This document shows positions 6,549-9,484 of a stretch of 9,484 nucleotides of DNA, one piece after another. The stretch is taken from positions 1-9,484 of the forward strand of contig CAIUEQ010000014.1 of NCBI GenBank assembly GCA_903898215.1, written 5' to 3'. Origin of the DNA: an uncultured Bacteroidota bacterium. GTDB taxonomy: Bacteria; Bacteroidota; Bacteroidia; UKL13-3. Every line of letters begins with the position of its first letter. Positions within the stretch are counted from its first letter, which is position 1. Under the pieces are notes generated by a model that did not search any database, was not told where the DNA came from, and was given only the letters and a program-made list of their open reading frames with translations. A program made the translations under genes and the position numbers.

Positions 6549-9484
6549 ATGTTAAAAAAAATCCTATATGTATTATTAATATTTTTCTATTATACAACGA
6601 ATGCACAAACATTTAAGATATGTAATCTTTATAAGGCACAATTAAATCAGGGAGCCTTAAATACAATCGTTGATAAAAACGGAAATAGATACACCACCGT
6701 AATATATGAAACGGATTTTATAATTGATAGTGCAGGATTTCCCATTACCATTCATAATAATTATTATACTGCAAGCGCGTTTAAGAATAACGCAATTGCT
6801 ATTATTAAATATGATGCAGCAGGCAACTATTTGTTTCATTGTGCAATTAATACACCGTCCCATAATTATAACAGTGAAATTCTGATTGACATGGATGAGA
6901 ATAAAAATCTCATTTTTGCTTATACAATAATTGGTCAAAAAGATACATTACAGGTATTGGATTCCTTAGACCTTATTGATTCAAAAAAAATACTCTATAA
7001 ACGTATTTACACTCCGGTTAACCACGATCGAATAGGCATAATTGTTTGTAAGATAGATTCGAATGGTTATTTTATTTGGGCTAATTCTATAACACGTTGG
7101 AGGCATTCGCCTTCAGATTCTATATCCTATTGGGCTAGCAATACTGGTGTGTTTGGTGTAAACAGAGAATGTAAATCAATTACTCATAATACTGCGAATG
7201 ATGTTTTTATTCATCTTGATTTGTATGAATTGCAAAAGCCTTATTACGATACACTAACGCTAACGCTTAGCATAGGGACTACAATTCCAATTTATATAAA
7301 ACAAAAGGATTTAATGATAAAGTTCTCTTCATCGGGATTGTTATCCTATTATATCGAACCTTATACACTTAAAGTGCATAGCACTGCCAATTATACCAAT
7401 ACACTCCGCTCGGTTTCTGATGGCTTAAATAAATATACTTTGGTAAGATTTTTTACACCCTCTCCCGATACATTAATAGCTCCGGTAATATTACCTTTAG
7501 ATACCGGTTATAATTTAGTGCTTATAAAAACCAACAATAATGACAGTATTGTTTGGGCAAAATTAATAGGTAGAGATACGGGTTATTTTGCTAATTCTTA
7601 TACAAACAGTCCCTATGTTATGTGTTTTAATAATTCAACACAGGAACTTGCTTTAGGTTTTACTTTTTTTCCTTATTCATTTAAATTTAGTCAACCTCTT
7701 AATATTGCCTCAACTGCTTCGCTATTAATAGTAAGATTAACAGCTTTGGGTGCTTATATTCATTATTCTGCTTACGGCAATGCACAAATATTAAATTCAC
7801 TCTCATATAATCCTATAACAAACGATTTGATAGCAATTGGGGAGGGATCTCTGATGAATTTATTTATTGGTAAATACAACCTGCAAAATTTTACTTACGA
7901 TTTTAGATATTTTATTGCGTATTTTAATTCTCTTGATACCTGCATTGGCGCAAAGTTAATTGATATAACAGGAATAGGCTGGCGTGGTAATGTTCCCTGG
8001 AATGGTTTTCAGGATTTTGGTAATCAACTAACTGACAAATTTGGAAGAACCTATTTGTCGGGATCTTACTACAAAAATATTAACCTTCCTTGTGAAAAGG
8101 ATACAGCTATTTCCTTTGATGGATTTGTATTAATAATAGACCCACCAACCAGACCTATAGACACAAGTGTTTGCCAAAAAATGGTTTCACCAAGCGGTAA
8201 ATACATTTGGGATAGCACTGCTATTTATTCTGATATCCTAGCAAATAGTTTGGGTTGTGATAGTGTATTACTTTTTCGACTAAAAATATTGCAAACCAAA
8301 AGCACACTCAACACATCATTTTGTAAAAAATATATCAGCCCAAGTGGTAAATACACTTATACAAATAGCGGTAAATATTTTGATACAATACCCAACTCAA
8401 AAAATTGTGATAGTGTAATTACCTTAAACTTAATTTCATTATCAACTAAAGATAGTATTCAGGTAAGTTTTTGCAGAAGCTATTTAAGCCCAAGCGGTAA
8501 ATATACTTATACAAATAGCGGTAAATATTTTGATACCATACCTAATTCAAAAAGTTGCGACAGTATTATCACTTTAAATTTAACATTGCTTAACAGCAGC
8601 ATTGATAGTATTGCAGCAGGTTTTTGTAAAAGTTATGTAAGCCCAAGTGGTAAATATACTTATACAAGTTCGGGCAGGTATTTTGATACACTTACCAATT
8701 CAAAAGGTTGCGATAGCATTATTATCATCAATCTTTTTTCAAACAAAAATTCCGATTCAGTTTTTGTAAAAAGTTGTACTAATTATACCAGCCCAAGTGG
8801 TAAAAATGTTTATACCCTTTCAGGAAAATATTTTGATACCATACCTAATTCAAAAAACTGCGATAGTATTATCATTATCAATTATACAAAGCTCAGCACA
8901 GCAAATTCCATTAATATTAATAAGTGCGATACTTTTAAAAGTCCAAGCGGAAAATATATGTATTCCGTTTCAGGAATTTATATTGATACCATTCAAAACT
9001 CCAACAATTGCGATAGTATTATTACCATCAATCTTACCATTAGCAAACCCATAGTAAAAGCAACAAAATCAAACGATATTGATTGCACAAATAAGTTGGC
9101 AACTTTATTGGCAATTGGTGCAACAAAATATAGTTGGAGTCCGAATATTGCATTAAGTAATTATCAAATTTCAAATCCAATTGCCACACCAACAGCAACT
9201 ATTACTTATACCGTTATTGGCACTGATACCAATAGTTGCAAAAGTTTAGACAGTGTGACTGTGAATGTAACTTTATCAAGTAAACATCAATCAATTGCAA
9301 ATGTATTTACACCAAATGGTGATGGAATAAACGAATGTTTTAGTATCGATTCAGCAAACACAATTAAGAGTTTGAGTTTTTATATTTTCAATCGTTGGGG
9401 CGATCAAGTATTTTATTCTGCAAATCCGGAAGGATGTTGGGATGGGAAAAATGAAAACGGACAATCGGTTTCTGACGGAACTTA
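6549..9484 (+). CDS. Large secreted repeat protein with gliding-motility-associated C-terminal (CHU_C, T9SS type B) domain, partial
   Basis: The frame is open from ATG 6549 to the window end (978 codons, no stop). A signal peptide is clear: MLKKILYVLLIFFYYTTNAQ, cleaved near residue 19-20. Residues about 21-535 contain recurring strands such as IIKYDAAGNYLF (about 84), VCKIDSNGYFIWAN (about 165), MIKFSSSGLLSYY (about 255) and LIKTNNNDSIVWAK (about 323). They are spaced roughly 70-90 residues apart and resemble degenerate SBBP-type beta-propeller blades. Six repeats of 50-51 residues follow (540 to about 835), each with Cys, SPSGK and CDS. Residues about 836-914 look like a PKD/Ig-type domain (YSWSP, TYTVIGTD). 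From 918 the CHU_C sorting domain begins (NVFTPNGDGINE, IFNRWGDQVF, CWDGKNENGQ); little is missing. CHU_C domains mark cargo of the type IX system that is displayed or released at the surface. An adhesin-like role is inferred from architecture only. The gene follows the smaller T9SS cargo gene in the same direction. Confidence 0.92.
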   Translation, partial: MLKKILYVLLIFFYYTTNAQTFKICNLYKAQLNQGALNTIVDKNGNRYTTVIYETDFIIDSAGFPITIHNNYYTASAFKNNAIAIIKYDAAGNYLFHCAINTPSHNYNSEILIDMDENKNLIFAYTIIGQKDTLQVLDSLDLIDSKKILYKRIYTPVNHDRIGIIVCKIDSNGYFIWANSITRWRHSPSDSISYWASNTGVFGVNRECKSITHNTANDVFIHLDLYELQKPYYDTLTLTLSIGTTIPIYIKQKDLMIKFSSSGLLSYYIEPYTLKVHSTANYTNTLRSVSDGLNKYTLVRFFTPSPDTLIAPVILPLDTGYNLVLIKTNNNDSIVWAKLIGRDTGYFANSYTNSPYVMCFNNSTQELALGFTFFPYSFKFSQPLNIASTASLLIVRLTALGAYIHYSAYGNAQILNSLSYNPITNDLIAIGEGSLMNLFIGKYNLQNFTYDFRYFIAYFNSLDTCIGAKLIDITGIGWRGNVPWNGFQDFGNQLTDKFGRTYLSGSYYKNINLPCEKDTAISFDGFVLIIDPPTRPIDTSVCQKMVSPSGKYIWDSTAIYSDILANSLGCDSVLLFRLKILQTKSTLNTSFCKKYISPSGKYTYTNSGKYFDTIPNSKNCDSVITLNLISLSTKDSIQVSFCRSYLSPSGKYTYTNSGKYFDTIPNSKSCDSIITLNLTLLNSSIDSIAAGFCKSYVSPSGKYTYTSSGRYFDTLTNSKGCDSIIIINLFSNKNSDSVFVKSCTNYTSPSGKNVYTLSGKYFDTIPNSKNCDSIIIINYTKLSTANSININKCDTFKSPSGKYMYSVSGIYIDTIQNSNNCDSIITINLTISKPIVKATKSNDIDCTNKLATLLAIGATKYSWSPNIALSNYQISNPIATPTATITYTVIGTDTNSCKSLDSVTVNVTLSSKHQSIANVFTPNGDGINECFSIDSANTIKSLSFYIFNRWGDQVFYSANPEGCWDGKNENGQSVSDGT
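8166..9050 (+). repeat. Six tandem 150-bp coding repeats (50-residue Cys/SPSGK/CDS units)
   Basis: The leading Cys codons lie at 8172, 8322, 8472, 8625, 8775 and 8925, giving a period of 150 bases with one 153-base unit (the third). Each unit reads approximately C-x6-SPSGKY, then SGKYFDTIPNS, then CDSIITLNL. Copy 1 is the most diverged (IWDSTAIYSDILANSLGCDS). Copies 2 and 3 share near-identical DNA through SPSGKYTYTNSGKYFDT and beyond. Each unit has two Cys, one at its start and one in CDS, compatible with one disulfide per repeat. Confidence 0.95.

Noticed and set aside
8166..9050. CRISPR-like repeat array
   Set aside because: The 150-base periodicity lies in one open reading frame and encodes a protein repeat; there are no short identical repeats with unique spacers.
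8797..9054. Separate 85-codon plus-strand ORF within the repeat array
   Set aside because: It is an out-of-frame shadow of the large secreted protein; its apparent repetitiveness comes from the underlying 150-base repeats.

Overview
The window reads as a low-GC chromosome segment from a member of the Bacteroidota. Four things support this. GlyA and MetK are of the Bacteroidota type (for example ADISHPAG in GlyA, and a 421-residue MetK). Start sites have A/T-rich leaders without clear Shine-Dalgarno sequences. Several upstream regions carry the Bacteroidota promoter pattern TTTG-N18-TAnnTTTG. Two secreted proteins carry what look like type IX secretion (T9SS) sorting domains. I cannot assign a genus.

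Layout. Positions 1-875 (minus, cut by the window edge) encode a sugar-phosphate nucleotidyltransferase with a left-handed beta-helix tail, divergent from glyA (serine hydroxymethyltransferase, about 960-2231, plus). glyA ends at a strong terminator. A conserved but uncharacterised 188-residue protein (2282-2848, minus) converges on it. metK (S-adenosylmethionine synthetase, 3003-4268, plus) follows with its own promoter and a perfect 15-bp hairpin terminator. This left half is mostly housekeeping: glyA supplies one-carbon units and metK makes the methyl donor, but they are separate transcription units.

The right half is accessory. An orphan, atypical NarL/LuxR-like response regulator (4420-5118, minus) has an in-frame (Asn-Glu-Thr)5 linker encoded by a 9-bp tandem repeat. 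It lacks the acidic pair usual in receiver domains. It is divergent from two tandem genes for exported proteins. The first (5326-6480) is a Cys-rich secreted protein with a type-A-like C-terminal sorting domain. The second (6549 to beyond 9484) is a large secreted protein of at least 978 residues. It has a propeller-like N-terminal region, six tandem 50-residue Cys-containing repeats, a PKD/Ig-like domain and a gliding-motility-associated (CHU_C, type-B) sorting domain cut by the window end.

The most interesting inference is that the odd regulator and the two T9SS cargo genes form one surface-protein locus. The sequence shows proximity and divergent orientation only, not regulation. I saw no tRNA, rRNA, CRISPR array, insertion sequence or attachment site, and no gap longer than about 210 bases without a gene.
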